Both the position numbers and the translations under genes were made by a program. A stretch of DNA of 33,656 bases from Cellulomonas sp. (GTDB taxonomy: Bacteria > Actinomycetota > Actinomycetes > Actinomycetales > Cellulomonadaceae), in the NCBI GenBank assembly GCA_017882855.1, contig JADGOR010000013.1, positions 1 through 33,656 on the forward strand, given 5' to 3'. The notes beneath the pieces are model-generated. The model saw only the letters and a program-made list of their open reading frames with translations, was not told the origin of the DNA and made no database searches. Shown piece by piece: positions 7,310 through 16,640 of the stretch; the first letter of the stretch is position 1, and each line of letters starts with the position of its first letter.

Positions 7310-8844
7310 CAGGCCTGTTCCTTTACCTTGGTCATGAGTTCCATGAGACGCTCCTGCGTCGCTTCCGCCTTCGGCACGACGCCGGTGACCCGGCCCTCCG
7401 AGAGCGTGTAGATCCGGTCACACGTGCCGAGCAGCTCGGGCAGCTCGGAGGAGATGACGATGATGGCCTTCCCTGCGTCGGCCAGCCGGTTGATGATCGT
7501 GTAGATCTCGTACTTGGCACCGACGTCGATGCCGCGCGTCGGCTCGTCGAGGATGAGCACGTCGGGATCGGTGAAGATCCACTTGCTCAGCACGACCTTC
7601 TGCTGGTTCCCACCGGAGAGCTTGCCGGCGAGCGACATGACGGTGGGTGTCTTGATGTCCAGGCTGGCGCGGTACTCCTCGGCGACCTTGATCTCCTCGT
7701 TGCCGTTGATCCAGCCACCGCTCGAGAGCTTGCCGAGCGCTGCCGCCGAGATGTTGCGGCGGACGTCTGCGATCAGGTTGAGCCCGTACCGCTTGCGATC
7801 CTCGGTGGCATAGGCGATTCCGTGCCCGATTGCCTGGGGGACCGAGTGCGTGTGGATCTCGGTGCCCCGCTTGAACACCTGACCAGAGCTGTGCCGCCCA
7901 TAGCTGCGACCGAACACACTCATGGCGAGCTCGGTCCGACCCGCCCCCATCAAGCCGGCCATTCCGACGATCTCCCCGGCATGCACGGTCACGTTCGCGC
8001 CGTCGACGACGATGCGCTCGGCCTGGGTCGGGTGGTGCACCGTCCAGTTCTCGATGCGCAGGACCTCTTCGCCGATGTTCGGGGTGTGCGGCGGGAAACG
8101 GTGCTCGAGGTCGCGACCGACCATGCCCTTGATGAGGCGGTTCACGCTCACCTCTTCGGTGCGCATGTCGATGGTCTCAATGGTCTTGCCATCTCGGAGG
8201 ATCGTGGTCGAGTCGGCGATCTCGGCGATCTCGTTCAGCTTGTGGGTGATCAGGATCGAGGTGATGTTCTGGCCCTGCAGCTGCCGCAGCAGGTCCAGCA
8301 GGTGCGCGGAGTCGTTGTCGTTCAGCGCCGCGGTCGGCTCGTCCAGGATCAACAGCTTGACGCGTTTGGACAGCGCCTTGGCGATCTCGACCAGTTGTTG
8401 CTTCCCCACACCGAGCCGGCCGACCGGAGTCGTCGGGTTCTCGCTCAGCCCTACGCGAGCGAGCAGCTTGGCTGCCTCGGCATTCGTGTGATTCCAGTTG
8501 ATCAGACCGCGGGTGGCCTGTTCGTTGCCCAGGAAGATGTTCTCGGCTATCGAGAGGAAGGGGATCAGGGCCAGCTCCTGGTGGATGATCACGATTCCCT
8601 TGTCCTCGGAGTCGTTGATCGAGCCGAACCTGACCGACTCGCTCTCGAAGACGATCTCCCCGTCGTACGTCCCAGTGGGGTGCACCCCGGACAACACCCT
8701 CATCAGGGTGGACTTGCCGGCGCCGTTCTCCCCGCAGATCGCGTGGATCTCGCCGCGGCGCACCTCGAGAGAGACGTCCTGGAGCGCCTTGACCCCCGGG
8801 AAGGTCTTCGTGATGGAGCGCATCTCCAGAATGTTGTCGTTCAT
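7309..8844 (-). CDS. gguA: GguA/MmsA-type multiple-monosaccharide ABC ATP-binding protein
   Basis: Tandem ABC ATPase of 511 aa. The first half has Walker [10 protein letters not shown] (38-46), a degenerate signature ([18 protein letters not shown]) and Walker [13 protein letters not shown]. The second half has the degenerate [16 protein letters not shown] loop, [16 protein letters not shown] and [34 protein letters not shown] and the overall layout are characteristic of the GguA/MmsA subgroup that works with ChvE. It supplies ATP hydrolysis for uptake of sugars such as arabinose, xylose, galactose or glucose. It lies 133 bp after chvE, separated by a hairpin, and its stop overlaps the gguB start by one base. 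No strong ribosome site is visible. Confidence 0.95.
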   Translation of the reverse strand: MNDNILEMRSITKTFPGVKALQDVSLEVRRGEIHAICGENGAGKSTLMRVLSGVHPTGTYDGEIVFESESVRFGSINDSEDKGIVIIHQELALIPFLSIAENIFLGNEQATRGLINWNHTNAEAAKLLARVGLSENPTTPVGRLGVGKQQLVEIAKALSKRVKLLILDEPTAALNDNDSAHLLDLLRQLQGQNITSILITHKLNEIAEIADSTTILRDGKTIETIDMRTEEVSVNRLIKGMVGRDLEHRFPPHTPNIGEEVLRIENWTVHHPTQAERIVVDGANVTVHAGEIVGMAGLMGAGRTELAMSVFGRSYGRHSSGQVFKRGTEIHTHSVPQAIGHGIAYATEDRKRYGLNLIADVRRNISAAALGKLSSGGWINGNEEIKVAEEYRASLDIKTPTVMSLAGKLSGGNQQKVVLSKWIFTDPDVLILDEPTRGIDVGAKYEIYTIINRLADAGKAIIVISSELPELLGTCDRIYTLSEGRVTGVVPKAEATQERLMELMTKVKEQA

Positions 8845-8895
8845 TCGATCTCAGCCGTCCTCTGTCTTTACGGACCACGGGTGCATCGGGTCGAC

Positions 8896-8936
8896 CGGTC
8901 CGGCATCAGGTGCTCGCGGCACCCGATGCCGGACCG
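8896..8936 (-). terminator. 17-bp stem hairpin between chvE and gguA
   Basis: Arms 8896-8912 and 8920-8936 pair along all 17 positions in the minus-strand RNA, with one G-U pair, around a 7-nt loop. No U-run follows. Position and form parallel the hairpin between ytfQ and ytfR, suggesting the same role: more binding protein than ATPase from one transcript. Confidence 0.75.
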
Positions 8937-8977
8937 ATCGGTCTCAGTTGGACTGACCTCGGAGGGTCAAGCCGGTG

Positions 8978-10111
8978 TCAGGCCTGGCCGCTGGCGACCT
9001 GCGCAGCGGTCCAGTACCCGGAGTCGATCAGCAACTTCTGGATGTTGTCCTTGTACACGATGTCAGACTGGAGCAGGAACGAGGGGACGATCTTGACGCC
9101 GTTGTCGTACGACTTGGTGTCGTTCGCCTCGGGAGTGCTGCCCTTCAGGAAGGCCTGGGCCACGACGATGGCCTGAGCCGCGAGCTTCCGGGTGTCCTTG
9201 AAGATGCTCGAGAACTGCACGCCGTCGGCGATCAGCTTGACCGAGTCGATCTCGGAGTCCTGACCCGTCACGATCGGGAACGTGGCACCGCTGTAGCCGG
9301 CATTGGTCAGCGCAGTGATGATGCCGCGGGAAATACCGTCGTACGGGGAGAGCACGCCATTGACCTTGGAGCCGTCGGAGTAGGCCGACGTGAGGAGGTT
9401 CTCCATGCGCTTCTGCGCCGTCTCCTGGTCCCAACGCAGGATCGCTGCCTGCTCGATCTTAATCTGACCCGACTTCACCACGAGGGTTTTGGCGTCGAGG
9501 TAGGGCTGCAGCGTGTCGATCGCGCCCTTCCAGAAGAAGGCCGCGTTGTTGTCGTCCAGCGAGCCGGCGAACAGCTCGACGTTGAAGGGACCTGTTGCGG
9601 CACCCTTCGAACCGTCCGCCGTCAACAGACCCAGGCCCACGAGGAGCGAGGTGGCCTGCTGCACGCCGACCTTGTAGTTGTCGAACGTGACGTAGAAGTC
9701 CACGTTCTTCGAGTCGCGGATCAGCCGGTCGTACGCGATGACCTTGATGCCCTTGTCGGCAGCGGCCTGCAGCTGGCTCGAGAGCGCCGTGCCGTCGATC
9801 GCCGCGATGATCAGGAGCTTGGCGCCCTGAGTGATCATCTGGTCGACCTGCTGGGACTGGGTCGGGATGTCGTCGTTCGCGTACTGCAGCGAGACCTGAT
9901 ACCCGGCCGCCTTGAGACCGGCTTCGACGGCCTTGCCGTCCGCGATCCAGCGCGAGGAAGTCTGGGTCGGCATCGAGACACCGATCAGACCGCCAGCCGC
10001 CTTGCTAGACGATGCGGTACTGGCCGAGCCGGCACCGCTTCCGCTACACGCGGCTAGCCCGAGGGCCAACGCCACGCCTGCCGCGAGGGCGGCGAACTTC
10101 TTCGTGTTCAT
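8978..10111 (-). CDS. chvE: ChvE-type multiple-sugar-binding lipoprotein
   Basis: Substrate-binding protein, 377 aa. The signal peptide MNTKKFAALAAGVALALGLAAC ends with lipobox LAAC at residues 19-22, followed by a Ser/Ala linker. The mature part has family blocks IGVSMPTQTSSRWIADG, NDDIPTQSQQVDQMITQGAKLLIIAAIDG, VIAYDRLIRDSKNVDFYVTFDN, LFAGSLDDNNA, LSPYDGISRGIITAL and VTGQDSEIDSVK. These match ChvE of Agrobacterium and actinobacterial homologues, which bind several aldoses including arabinose, xylose, glucose and galactose. The ATG at 10111 is preceded by GAGGAGAG. An operator of the arabinose set lies 159 nt upstream, so it is probably induced with araBDA. Confidence 0.95.
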   Translation of the reverse strand: MNTKKFAALAAGVALALGLAACSGSGAGSASTASSSKAAGGLIGVSMPTQTSSRWIADGKAVEAGLKAAGYQVSLQYANDDIPTQSQQVDQMITQGAKLLIIAAIDGTALSSQLQAAADKGIKVIAYDRLIRDSKNVDFYVTFDNYKVGVQQATSLLVGLGLLTADGSKGAATGPFNVELFAGSLDDNNAAFFWKGAIDTLQPYLDAKTLVVKSGQIKIEQAAILRWDQETAQKRMENLLTSAYSDGSKVNGVLSPYDGISRGIITALTNAGYSGATFPIVTGQDSEIDSVKLIADGVQFSSIFKDTRKLAAQAIVVAQAFLKGSTPEANDTKSYDNGVKIVPSFLLQSDIVYKDNIQKLLIDSGYWTAAQVASGQA

Positions 10112-10211
10112 GCTCTCTCCTCTATGAGATGCCCATCTGGTCGGAGCGCCCGGTGAGGCGCCCCGGTAGGTTCCCGCTCGTCATGCCGAGCAGGAAGTCA
10201 TCCAAGACCAC

Positions 10212-10225
10212 TTGCGGTTCCGCAA
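10212..10225. promoter_or_regulatory. Hyphenated palindrome in the chvE promoter region
   Basis: TTGCGGTTCCGCAA has 6-bp perfect arms around TT. It lies between the arabinose operator (10270-10283) and the chvE start. It could be the site of a second regulator, for example the DeoR-type protein encoded in this operon. No second copy was found in the window, so this is weak. Confidence 0.35.
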
Positions 10226-10269
10226 CCTTACACTGTCGACTTCACAAGCAGACAGGCTCGATCGCGCAA

Positions 10270-10283
10270 TGGTAGCGCTAACA
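10270..10283. promoter_or_regulatory. LacI-family operator upstream of chvE
   Basis: TGGTAGCGCTAACA matches the palindrome TGTTAGCGCTAACA at 13 of 14 bases. It lies in the 291-bp gap between araA and chvE, showing that chvE has its own regulated promoter and is not only read through from araBDA. Confidence 0.8.
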
Positions 10284-10339
10284 TCTACCGTTTTCGCCGC
10301 CACGACATATACCTCCCAGCTGTCCTTGCGTTTTCGAAC

Positions 10340-10365
10340 GAGCATGCGCGTGTCCGCGCAAGCTC
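10340..10365 (-). terminator. Hairpin downstream of araA
   Basis: Arms 10340-10350 and 10355-10365 form an 11-position stem with one A-A mismatch and a 4-nt loop, 38 nt after the araA stop. No U-run follows, so termination may be partial or Rho-assisted. It separates araBDA from the chvE promoter region. Confidence 0.5.
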
Positions 10366-10402
10366 GCGCTTCGGGTTCGTCGGCCTCGTACGCAGTCGGC
10401 TG

Positions 10403-11911
10403 TCACAGACCCTGGGCCAGTCGGTAGTACGCCTGGTTCCACCGGACCTCACGTGCAAAGTCACGGATGGTCGTTCGCTCGTCGATGACGAGCAGCTCGG
10501 TGCGTGCGATCTCGGCAAAGTCGGCGAAGACCTCTACACCGATCGCCGTGGTCAGCACGGTGTGGTGGGCAGCGCCGGCCGTCAGCCACGCCTCTGCCGA
10601 GGTCGCGAGGTCGGGCGCCGGCCTCCACACGGCGCGGGCGACCGGGAGGTTGGGCAGCTCGGCGTCAGGCGGGACGACCTCGACGACGTTCGCCGTGAGG
10701 CGGAACCGGTCGCGCATGTCGGAGAGCGCCACGACGACGCCGGGACCGGAGTCGGTGTCGAAGACGAGACGGACCGGGTCCTCCTTGCCGCCGATGCCGA
10801 GCGGGTGGATCTCGAGCGACGGCTTCGCCGTCGTGAGCGACGGGCAGATCTCGAGCATGTGCGCGCCGAGGATCTTCTCCGCACCGGGCACCAGGTGATA
10901 GGTGTAGTCCTCCATGAGCGAGGCGCCGCCCGGCAACCCTTCGCCCATGACCTTCGCCGCGCGGACCAGGACCGCCGTCTTCCAGTCGCCCTCCGCGCCG
11001 AAGCCGTAGCCCTGCGACATGAGCCGCTGGACCGCGAGACCCGGCAGCTGGCGCAGCGCGCCGAGGTCCTCGAAGTTCGTCGTGAACGCCGTTGCGCCGA
11101 GCGACGTGAGCAGCGCCAGCAGCCCGAGCTCCTGACGAGCGCCGTAGCGCAACGAGTCGTGCCGCTCGGCTCCCTTGCGCAGCTCCGGCGCGACGTCGTA
11201 CAGGTCCTCGTACTCGGCGACGAGCGCGTCGACCGACGAGTCCGCGACCTCGTCGACCGCCGCCACCAGGTCGTTGACACCCCACGTGTTGACCGAGACG
11301 CCGAATCGCAGCTCTGCCTCGGTCTTGTCGCCCTCGGTCACCGCGACGTTGCGCATGTTGTCGCCGAAGCGAGCGAGCTTGAGCTCGTGCGTCGCAGCCC
11401 AGCCGGCCGCCGCGCGGGCCCAGTCACCGATGCGCTGGGAGACCACGGGGTTGGACACGTGGCCGACGACCGTCTTGCGCGGCACCCCGAGCCGCGTCTG
11501 GATGTATCCGAACTCCCGGTCGCCGTGTGCGGCCTGGTTGAGGTTCATGAAGTCCATGTCGATCGTCGCCCACGGCAGCTCGACGTTGGCCTGCGTGTGC
11601 AGGTGCAGCAACGGTGTGCGCAGCGCGTCGAGGCCCGCGATCCACATCTTGGCCGGGGAGAACGTGTGCATCCAGGCGATCACACCGAGGCACGCGTCGG
11701 CCGCGTTGGCCTCGAGCGCCATGCGACGGATCGCAGCGGAGTCCTTCAGGACCGGCTTCCACACCACGCGGACCGGCACGGCGGTCGCGTCGTCGAGCGC
11801 CCGGGCGATCGCCTGGGACTGGTCGGCGACCTGACGCAGCGTGTCCTCGCCGTAGAGGTCCTGGCTCCCGGTCAGGAACCAGATCTCGCGGCCTGCGAAC
11901 GGCGTGCTCAT
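10403..11911 (-). CDS. araA: L-arabinose isomerase
   Basis: Converts L-arabinose to L-ribulose in the cytoplasm, the first step of the isomerase pathway. The 502-aa length is typical. Family sequence runs from the start ([18 protein letters not shown]) through [12 protein letters not shown] and [13 protein letters not shown]. The Mn2+/catalytic residues are visible in GAEGDWKTA (Glu), [10 protein letters not shown] (Glu), [11 protein letters not shown] (His) and the late GAAHHTVL (His). The ATG at 11911 overlaps the araD stop (ATGA), so araA is the last gene of araB-araD-araA and is translationally coupled. An upstream open extension in the same frame lies within araD and has no family match. 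Confidence 0.98.
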   Translation of the reverse strand: MSTPFAGREIWFLTGSQDLYGEDTLRQVADQSQAIARALDDATAVPVRVVWKPVLKDSAAIRRMALEANAADACLGVIAWMHTFSPAKMWIAGLDALRTPLLHLHTQANVELPWATIDMDFMNLNQAAHGDREFGYIQTRLGVPRKTVVGHVSNPVVSQRIGDWARAAAGWAATHELKLARFGDNMRNVAVTEGDKTEAELRFGVSVNTWGVNDLVAAVDEVADSSVDALVAEYEDLYDVAPELRKGAERHDSLRYGARQELGLLALLTSLGATAFTTNFEDLGALRQLPGLAVQRLMSQGYGFGAEGDWKTAVLVRAAKVMGEGLPGGASLMEDYTYHLVPGAEKILGAHMLEICPSLTTAKPSLEIHPLGIGGKEDPVRLVFDTDSGPGVVVALSDMRDRFRLTANVVEVVPPDAELPNLPVARAVWRPAPDLATSAEAWLTAGAAHHTVLTTAIGVEVFADFAEIARTELLVIDERTTIRDFAREVRWNQAYYRLAQGL

Positions 11912-12630
11912 GCGGTGCTCCCCTTCTCGCGGCCGGCGCCATCGCCCTGGCCGTAGACGTTCTGGTAGCGCGCGTACAGCGCGTCGATGTCCTGCTGGTC
12001 GATCGCGAGCGGCTCGCCGAGCTGGCGCGCGATGTGCACGGTGCGGGCCACCTCTTCGCACATGACCGCGGCCTTGACCGCCGCGCGAGCGTCCCTGCCC
12101 ACCGTGAACGGACCGTGGTTGCGCATCAGCACCGCCCGCGAACGCGACCCGCGGAGCGTCTCGACGATGCCGCGCCCGATCGAGTCGTCCCCGATCAGCG
12201 CGAACGGCCCGATCGGGATCTCCCCGCCGAACTCGTCGGCCATCATCGTCAGCACGCACGGCACGGGCTCACCGCGCGCGGCCCACGCCGTCGCGTAGGT
12301 CGAGTGGGTATGCACGACTCCACCCACCTCGGGCAGGTGCCGGTAGACGTAGGCGTGCGCCGCGGTGTCCGACGACGGCGCGCGCGTCCCGTCGACGAGA
12401 GTGCCGTCGAGGTCGCAGACCACCATCGATTCGGGGCTGAGCTCGTCGTAGGAGACGCCCGAAGGCTTGATGACGAACAGGTTCGCGCCGGGCACCCGCT
12501 CGGAGACGTTGCCAGCGGTCCAGACGACGAGCCCGTTGCGCGGAAGTTCGGCATGGAGCGCGGCGACGTTCGCGCGGACGACCGCGACCGCGTCGCGCAC
12601 CTCCGCTGGGAACTGGGCCAGATCGATCAC
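11908..12630 (-). CDS. araD: L-ribulose-5-phosphate 4-epimerase
   Basis: Class II aldolase-type zinc enzyme (240 aa) that turns L-ribulose 5-phosphate into D-xylulose 5-phosphate, feeding the pentose phosphate pathway. Landmarks: [23 protein letters not shown], the zinc-binding [11 protein letters not shown] pair of histidines, and a third His in [12 protein letters not shown]. The start is a GTG at 12630 with GAGGTGA five bases upstream; it overlaps the araB stop (GTGA). A much longer open frame continues upstream on the same strand, but it lies opposite the codon phase of araB and is a shadow. Confidence 0.97.
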   Translation of the reverse strand: MIDLAQFPAEVRDAVAVVRANVAALHAELPRNGLVVWTAGNVSERVPGANLFVIKPSGVSYDELSPESMVVCDLDGTLVDGTRAPSSDTAAHAYVYRHLPEVGGVVHTHSTYATAWAARGEPVPCVLTMMADEFGGEIPIGPFALIGDDSIGRGIVETLRGSRSRAVLMRNHGPFTVGRDARAAVKAAVMCEEVARTVHIARQLGEPLAIDQQDIDALYARYQNVYGQGDGAGREKGSTA

Positions 12631-14381
12631 GAGGTCACCTCGGCGAGAACCGCGGCGGGTCGTCCGACCGTCAGGACACGCCGGCGCAAGTCCTTGAGGC
12701 GGTGCATGACGTCGTTCGCGCCGCGGCCGAAGTAGTCGTGCAGCAGGGTGTACTCCGCGAACAGCTGGTCGTAGATGCGCGCGTCGTCCTCGTTCGGCGG
12801 GTACGCGGCGACAGTGCGCTTGCCCATCACCTGGGCGGCCGCACGGACATCGGGATAGGCGCCGGCAGCAACCGCAGCGTGGATCGCAGCACCCAGCGCG
12901 GGACCCTGGTCCGAGCCGATCGTGGACAACGGCAATCGCGTCACGTCGGCGTAGATCTGCATGAGCAGCCGGTTCTTCAGCAGACCACCGGCGACGACGA
13001 GCTCGGTCACCGGGACGCCGGAACGCTGGAACGCCTCGACGATCGTCCGGGTGCCGAAGGCGGTGGCCTCGAGCAAGGCGCGATACGTGTCCTGTGGGCG
13101 TGTCGCAAGGGTCTGGCCGACAACGACCCCGCTGAGCTCGTGATCGACCAGCACCGAGCGATTCCCCGAGTGCCAGTCGAGCGCGATCAGGCCGTGCTCG
13201 CCGACCTTCTGCTCCGCGGCCAGCGCGGTGAGGTACTCGTGCACGCCGAGCCCGCGCGTCTCGGCCTGCGCAACGACATCGGCCGGCACGGCAGTGTCCA
13301 CGAACCAGCCGAAGATGTCGCCGACGCCGCTCTGCCCCGCCTCGTAGCCGTACAGGCCGTCGACGAGCCCGCCATCCACCACGCCGCACATCCCGGGCAC
13401 CTCGGCCAGCTCGGTGCTGTTCATCACGTGACAGGTCGAGGTGCCCATGATCGCGACCATCTGACCGGGTTCGACCGCGTTGGCGGCGGGGGCAGTGGTG
13501 TGCGCGTCGACGTTGCCGACGGCGACCGCGATGCCCGCGGGCAGACCGGTCCAGCTCGCGGCCTGCGCGGTCAGCATCCCCGCGGGTTGCCCGAGCTGGC
13601 CGATCTCGTGCTCGACCTTCTCGGCGACGAAGCCCGCGAAGTCCGGGTTCAGGGCCGCGAGGAAGTCCCGGCTCGGGTACGCACCGTCCTGGTAGATGCC
13701 CTTGTAGCCGGCGGTGCACGCGTTGCGGAGATAGCGCCCGCAGAGCTGCCAGACGATCCAGTCCGCGGCCTCCACCCAGTGCTCCATCGCGGCGTAGACC
13801 TCGGGGTCCTCCTCGAGGAGCTGCAGGCCCTTCGCGAACTCCCACTCGCTCGAGATGAGACCGCCGTAGCGGTTGATCCAGGATTCATGACGCGCGTGGG
13901 CGGCCGTGTTGATCCGGTCGGCCTGTAGCTGGGCCGCGTGGTGCCGCCAGAGCTTGACGTACGCGTGCGGGCGATCCGCGAACCGGTCCACCCAGCACAG
14001 CGGAGTGCCGTCGGCGGTGGTCGGGACCATCGTGCAGGCGGTGAAGTCGGTGCCGACGCCGATCACGTCGTGCGCGTCGACGCCATGAGCGGCGCGGGCG
14101 GCCTCGAGCGCGGCGGGCACCGCGATCCTGAGGACGTCGAGGTAGTCCTGCGGGTCCTGCAGGGCCCACTCTGGCGGCAGCTCGATCGGGGCTCCGGCGA
14201 GAGCCGCAGGCCCGGCCGTGAGCGCCCGGTCCATCACGGCGTGGGAGTACGGATGGACAGCCGAGCCGAGCTCCGCGCCGTCGGACACCCGGACGACGAC
14301 CGCGCGACCCGACAACGTGCCGAAGTCGACTCCGACAACCAGCTCCGGGCGCCGCTCGGCGGGCGCTTCGGCAAGCGTCAT
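12627..14381 (-). CDS. araB: Ribulokinase
   Basis: FGGY-family kinase (584 aa) that phosphorylates L-ribulose to L-ribulose 5-phosphate with ATP. The ribulokinase signature VGVDFGTLSGRAVVV is at residues 16-30. Further blocks are DVIGVGTDFTACTMVPT, GYKGIYQDGAYPS, AIMGTSTCHVMNS and, near the C-terminus, ELVVAGGLLKNRLLMQIYADV and GSDQGPALGAAIHAAV. First gene of the araB-araD-araA operon; promoter and operator lie directly upstream. The ATG at 14381 is preceded by GGAGCGGAA. Confidence 0.97.
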   Translation of the reverse strand: MTLAEAPAERRPELVVGVDFGTLSGRAVVVRVSDGAELGSAVHPYSHAVMDRALTAGPAALAGAPIELPPEWALQDPQDYLDVLRIAVPAALEAARAAHGVDAHDVIGVGTDFTACTMVPTTADGTPLCWVDRFADRPHAYVKLWRHHAAQLQADRINTAAHARHESWINRYGGLISSEWEFAKGLQLLEEDPEVYAAMEHWVEAADWIVWQLCGRYLRNACTAGYKGIYQDGAYPSRDFLAALNPDFAGFVAEKVEHEIGQLGQPAGMLTAQAASWTGLPAGIAVAVGNVDAHTTAPAANAVEPGQMVAIMGTSTCHVMNSTELAEVPGMCGVVDGGLVDGLYGYEAGQSGVGDIFGWFVDTAVPADVVAQAETRGLGVHEYLTALAAEQKVGEHGLIALDWHSGNRSVLVDHELSGVVVGQTLATRPQDTYRALLEATAFGTRTIVEAFQRSGVPVTELVVAGGLLKNRLLMQIYADVTRLPLSTIGSDQGPALGAAIHAAVAAGAYPDVRAAAQVMGKRTVAAYPPNEDDARIYDQLFAEYTLLHDYFGRGANDVMHRLKDLRRRVLTVGRPAAVLAEVTS

Positions 14382-14456
14382 CAGTTCCGCTCCACGTCAT
14401 CGCAGTGGCGCACCCGGAGGTGCCGGAAGACCGCATCGTCGCGGTCGCCGGTACCG

Positions 14457-14484
14457 ATGTTAGCGTTCACATCCTGTTTGTCAA
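14457..14484 (-). promoter_or_regulatory. araB promoter
   Basis: On the minus strand a perfect -35 TTGACA (14484-14479) is followed after 16 bp by TAACAT (14462-14457) as -10, about 76 nt before the araB start. The operator covers the -10 and most of the spacer, so bound repressor would block RNA polymerase. Confidence 0.65.
14458..14471. promoter_or_regulatory. LacI-family operator at the araB promoter
   Basis: TGTTAGCGTTCACA matches TGTTAGCGCTAACA at 12 of 14 bases; both changes are in one half-site. It overlaps the araB -10 box and lies between araBDA and the LacI-type gene. Confidence 0.75.
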
Positions 14485-14535
14485 CCTCGACTTTCCGGAC
14501 CGGTACGTGAGGCAGCGGCGCAGCAGCTTCGGCAG

Positions 14536-14575
14536 GCCACAGCACGTCGAGCAGCGCCACAGCACGTCGAGCAGC
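14536..14575. repeat. Two perfect tandem copies of a 20-bp unit
   Basis: The 20 bases 14536-14555 are repeated exactly at 14556-14575, then the repeat stops after GCC. It lies in the 242-bp non-coding gap between the LacI-type gene and araB, upstream of the araB promoter. It may be a recent slippage duplication; two copies are too few to assign a role. Confidence 0.85.
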
Positions 14576-14623
14576 GCCGCCGCAAACCGGTCGAAGGCCT
14601 GCCTCGCGGTCCGCTCGCTCGGG

Positions 14624-15625
14624 TCAGCTTGCCGGTGCGGTCGAGGACCGGACGACAAGGCTCGGCGGGATCGGCGTGTGGTCCAGATCCTCACCGGCGA
14701 TCGCCGACAGCAGCATCGCTATCGAGCGACGCCCCAGCGTCAGGAAGTCCTGGCGCACCGTCGTGAGCGGCGGAATGAAGTTCGCGGCGCCCGCGATGTC
14801 GTCGAAGCCGACCACCGAGACGTCCAGTGGCACCGACAACCGCGCTTCGGCGAACGCGCGCAGGAGGCCCAGGGCCAGCTGGTCGTTCGCAGCAAAGACC
14901 GCGCTCGGTACACCTTCGGCGACCAGGCGCCGCCCGACGGCATAGCCCCGCGCCGCGGTCCAGTCGCCAGGGATCGGGTCACCCGCCGTGAGCCCCGCCG
15001 CCGCCAGTTCGGACCGCCAACCAATCGTCCGTTCACGGGCATCCAGCCAGTCCTGCGGCCCGGCGAGATGAACGACCTCGCGGTGACCGAGCTCGATCAG
15101 GTGGCGGGTGGCAAGTCGCGCACCGAGGACCTGATCCACGCTGATCGGATGGAACGCCTGCCCGGCGGGCGTTCCGGCGGCGATGGTGACGACCGGCACC
15201 TGCTCCGCGAATGGCCTCAGCGCGTCACTGACCGAGGCCAGCGGCGCGATGACGATGACGCCTTCGACGGCCTGCGAAAGGAAGTGCTCGAGCACGCGGG
15301 AGACACCTTCGGCCTGGGCCGGCGGCAGCGTCGCGACGCTCACGTAGTACCCCGCTTCACTCGCCGCGCTCTCGACGGCGATGAACGTCGACGTCGGACC
15401 GAACTCCGGCTCGGACAGCGTGACGACGCCAATGGTTCCGGAGCGGCGCGTCACGAGCGTGCGCGCGGCAGTGTTCCGCCGGTATCCGAGCTCGACGATC
15501 GCCGCGAGCACGCGCTCGCGAGTTGCCTCGCGCACGCTCGGGTGCCCGTTGAGCACCCTCGAGACCGTCTGGTGCGAGACCCCCGCGACATGCGCCACGT
15601 CACTCATCGCGGGTGGACGATGCAT
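14624..15625 (-). CDS. LacI-family regulator, probable arabinose repressor
   Basis: LacI/GalR-type repressor, about 333 aa. N-terminal helix-turn-helix with hinge: MSDVAHVAGVSHQTVSRVLN, then VREATRERVLAAIVELGYRRNTAARTL. The periplasmic-binding-like sensor domain follows, with GTIGVVTL, GVIVIAP, HLAGPQDWLDARERTIGW, AVFAANDQLALGLLRAFAE and VSVVGFDDIAGAANFIPPLTTVRQD. I start at the ATG at 15625, preceded by GGAG; other in-frame starts at 15637 and 15643 are possible. It ends 242 bp before araB on the same strand. The three TGTTAGCGCTAACA-like sites before araB, chvE and ytfQ fit a LacI-type dimer and make this the likely AraR-like regulator of all three operons. Confidence 0.93.
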   Translation of the reverse strand: MHRPPAMSDVAHVAGVSHQTVSRVLNGHPSVREATRERVLAAIVELGYRRNTAARTLVTRRSGTIGVVTLSEPEFGPTSTFIAVESAASEAGYYVSVATLPPAQAEGVSRVLEHFLSQAVEGVIVIAPLASVSDALRPFAEQVPVVTIAAGTPAGQAFHPISVDQVLGARLATRHLIELGHREVVHLAGPQDWLDARERTIGWRSELAAAGLTAGDPIPGDWTAARGYAVGRRLVAEGVPSAVFAANDQLALGLLRAFAEARLSVPLDVSVVGFDDIAGAANFIPPLTTVRQDFLTLGRRSIAMLLSAIAGEDLDHTPIPPSLVVRSSTAPAS

Positions 15626-15650
15626 CGTGGGCTCCATTCGCACGCCGCGC

Positions 15651-16499
15651 CTAGCCCTTGGGCTGGGCGGAGAGCTCGATACCCATCTCGACCGACCGGT
15701 CGCGACAGGCCTCGGCAGCGGCGATCACCGCGGCGCGCACGCCGTGCTGATCGAGCGTCCGCACCGCCACAACCGTCGTCCCGCCGGGCGACGACACACG
15801 TTCGCGGAGGACCGCTGGGTGCTCACCGGTCTGCGCCACCAGGGCAGCAGCGCCCTGAACGGTCGCGACAGCAAGTTGTGTCGCAAGTGCCCGGGTCAGC
15901 CCGAGCAGCACACCGGCCTCGGCCATCGCGTCGATGAGGTAGAAGGCGTACGCGGGACCGGAGCCCGAGATCGCGGTGACCGCGTCCAGGGCCTTCTCCG
16001 GCACCCGCACCACGAGTCCGGTCGCGGCCAGGACCCGTTCGATGAGCGCCAGCTCGGCCGACGCGGCGTGCGTCCCTGCGGCGATCGCGGTCGCGCCTTG
16101 GCCGATCATCGCTGGCGTGTTCGGCATCACCCGCACGACTGGCGTGCCGGCGGGCAAACGCTGTTCGTAGAAGGACGCCGGCAGCCCCGCCGCTACCGTG
16201 GCGACGACTGCGCCGTCGGACAGCAGTGGCGCGATCTCGTCGAGGACCGAACCCACGTCCTTCGGCTTGACGGCCACCACGACGACGTCGGCGTGAGCCA
16301 CGATCTCGCTCGCGGTGCCGACCACACGCACACCGTGCGTCGCGGCGAGCTCGGCCGCCCGGGTCGCGGTCGGCTCAGCGACCTCGACGTCGTCGAGTGC
16401 CCATCCCGCGGCGAGCACCGAAGCGAGCACCGTCTCGCCCATCACTCCGCCGCCGAGCACGGCGACGCGCGTGCGTCGGCCCGTTGCGTGTTCTGTCAT
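15651..16499 (-). CDS. proC: Pyrroline-5-carboxylate reductase
   Basis: NAD(P)H-dependent enzyme (282 aa) for the last step of proline synthesis. Rossmann motif VAVLGGGVMGETVL lies near residue 12, followed by VVVAVKPKDVGSVL, VVRVMPNTPAMIGQG, AISGSGPAYAFYLIDAM, and the family signature near the C-terminus, SPGGTTVVAVRTLDQHGVR. The ATG at 16499 has GAGGG just upstream. It ends 25 nt before the LacI-type regulator start, and read-through from proC into that gene is possible; metabolically the two are unrelated. Confidence 0.96.
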   Translation of the reverse strand: MTEHATGRRTRVAVLGGGVMGETVLASVLAAGWALDDVEVAEPTATRAAELAATHGVRVVGTASEIVAHADVVVVAVKPKDVGSVLDEIAPLLSDGAVVATVAAGLPASFYEQRLPAGTPVVRVMPNTPAMIGQGATAIAAGTHAASAELALIERVLAATGLVVRVPEKALDAVTAISGSGPAYAFYLIDAMAEAGVLLGLTRALATQLAVATVQGAAALVAQTGEHPAVLRERVSSPGGTTVVAVRTLDQHGVRAAVIAAAEACRDRSVEMGIELSAQPKG

Positions 16500-16640
16500 C
16501 TCGCCCTCTTTCGCGATGCCACCAGCGCGCACGTCCGCGTGCCTACTCCCAAGTCCGGAGCCTAGCGACCCGACCGAATCCGCGGCTCCATCGGCGCCTG
16601 CGCGTCCGACCCGGGCGTCGGCGGACACAATGCCCGAGGG

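Noticed and set aside
11908-13845. A 645-codon minus-strand frame covering araB and araD
   Set aside because: Only its last 240 codons are araD; the rest is the araB region read in a wrong phase and is almost all Arg, Gly and Ala.
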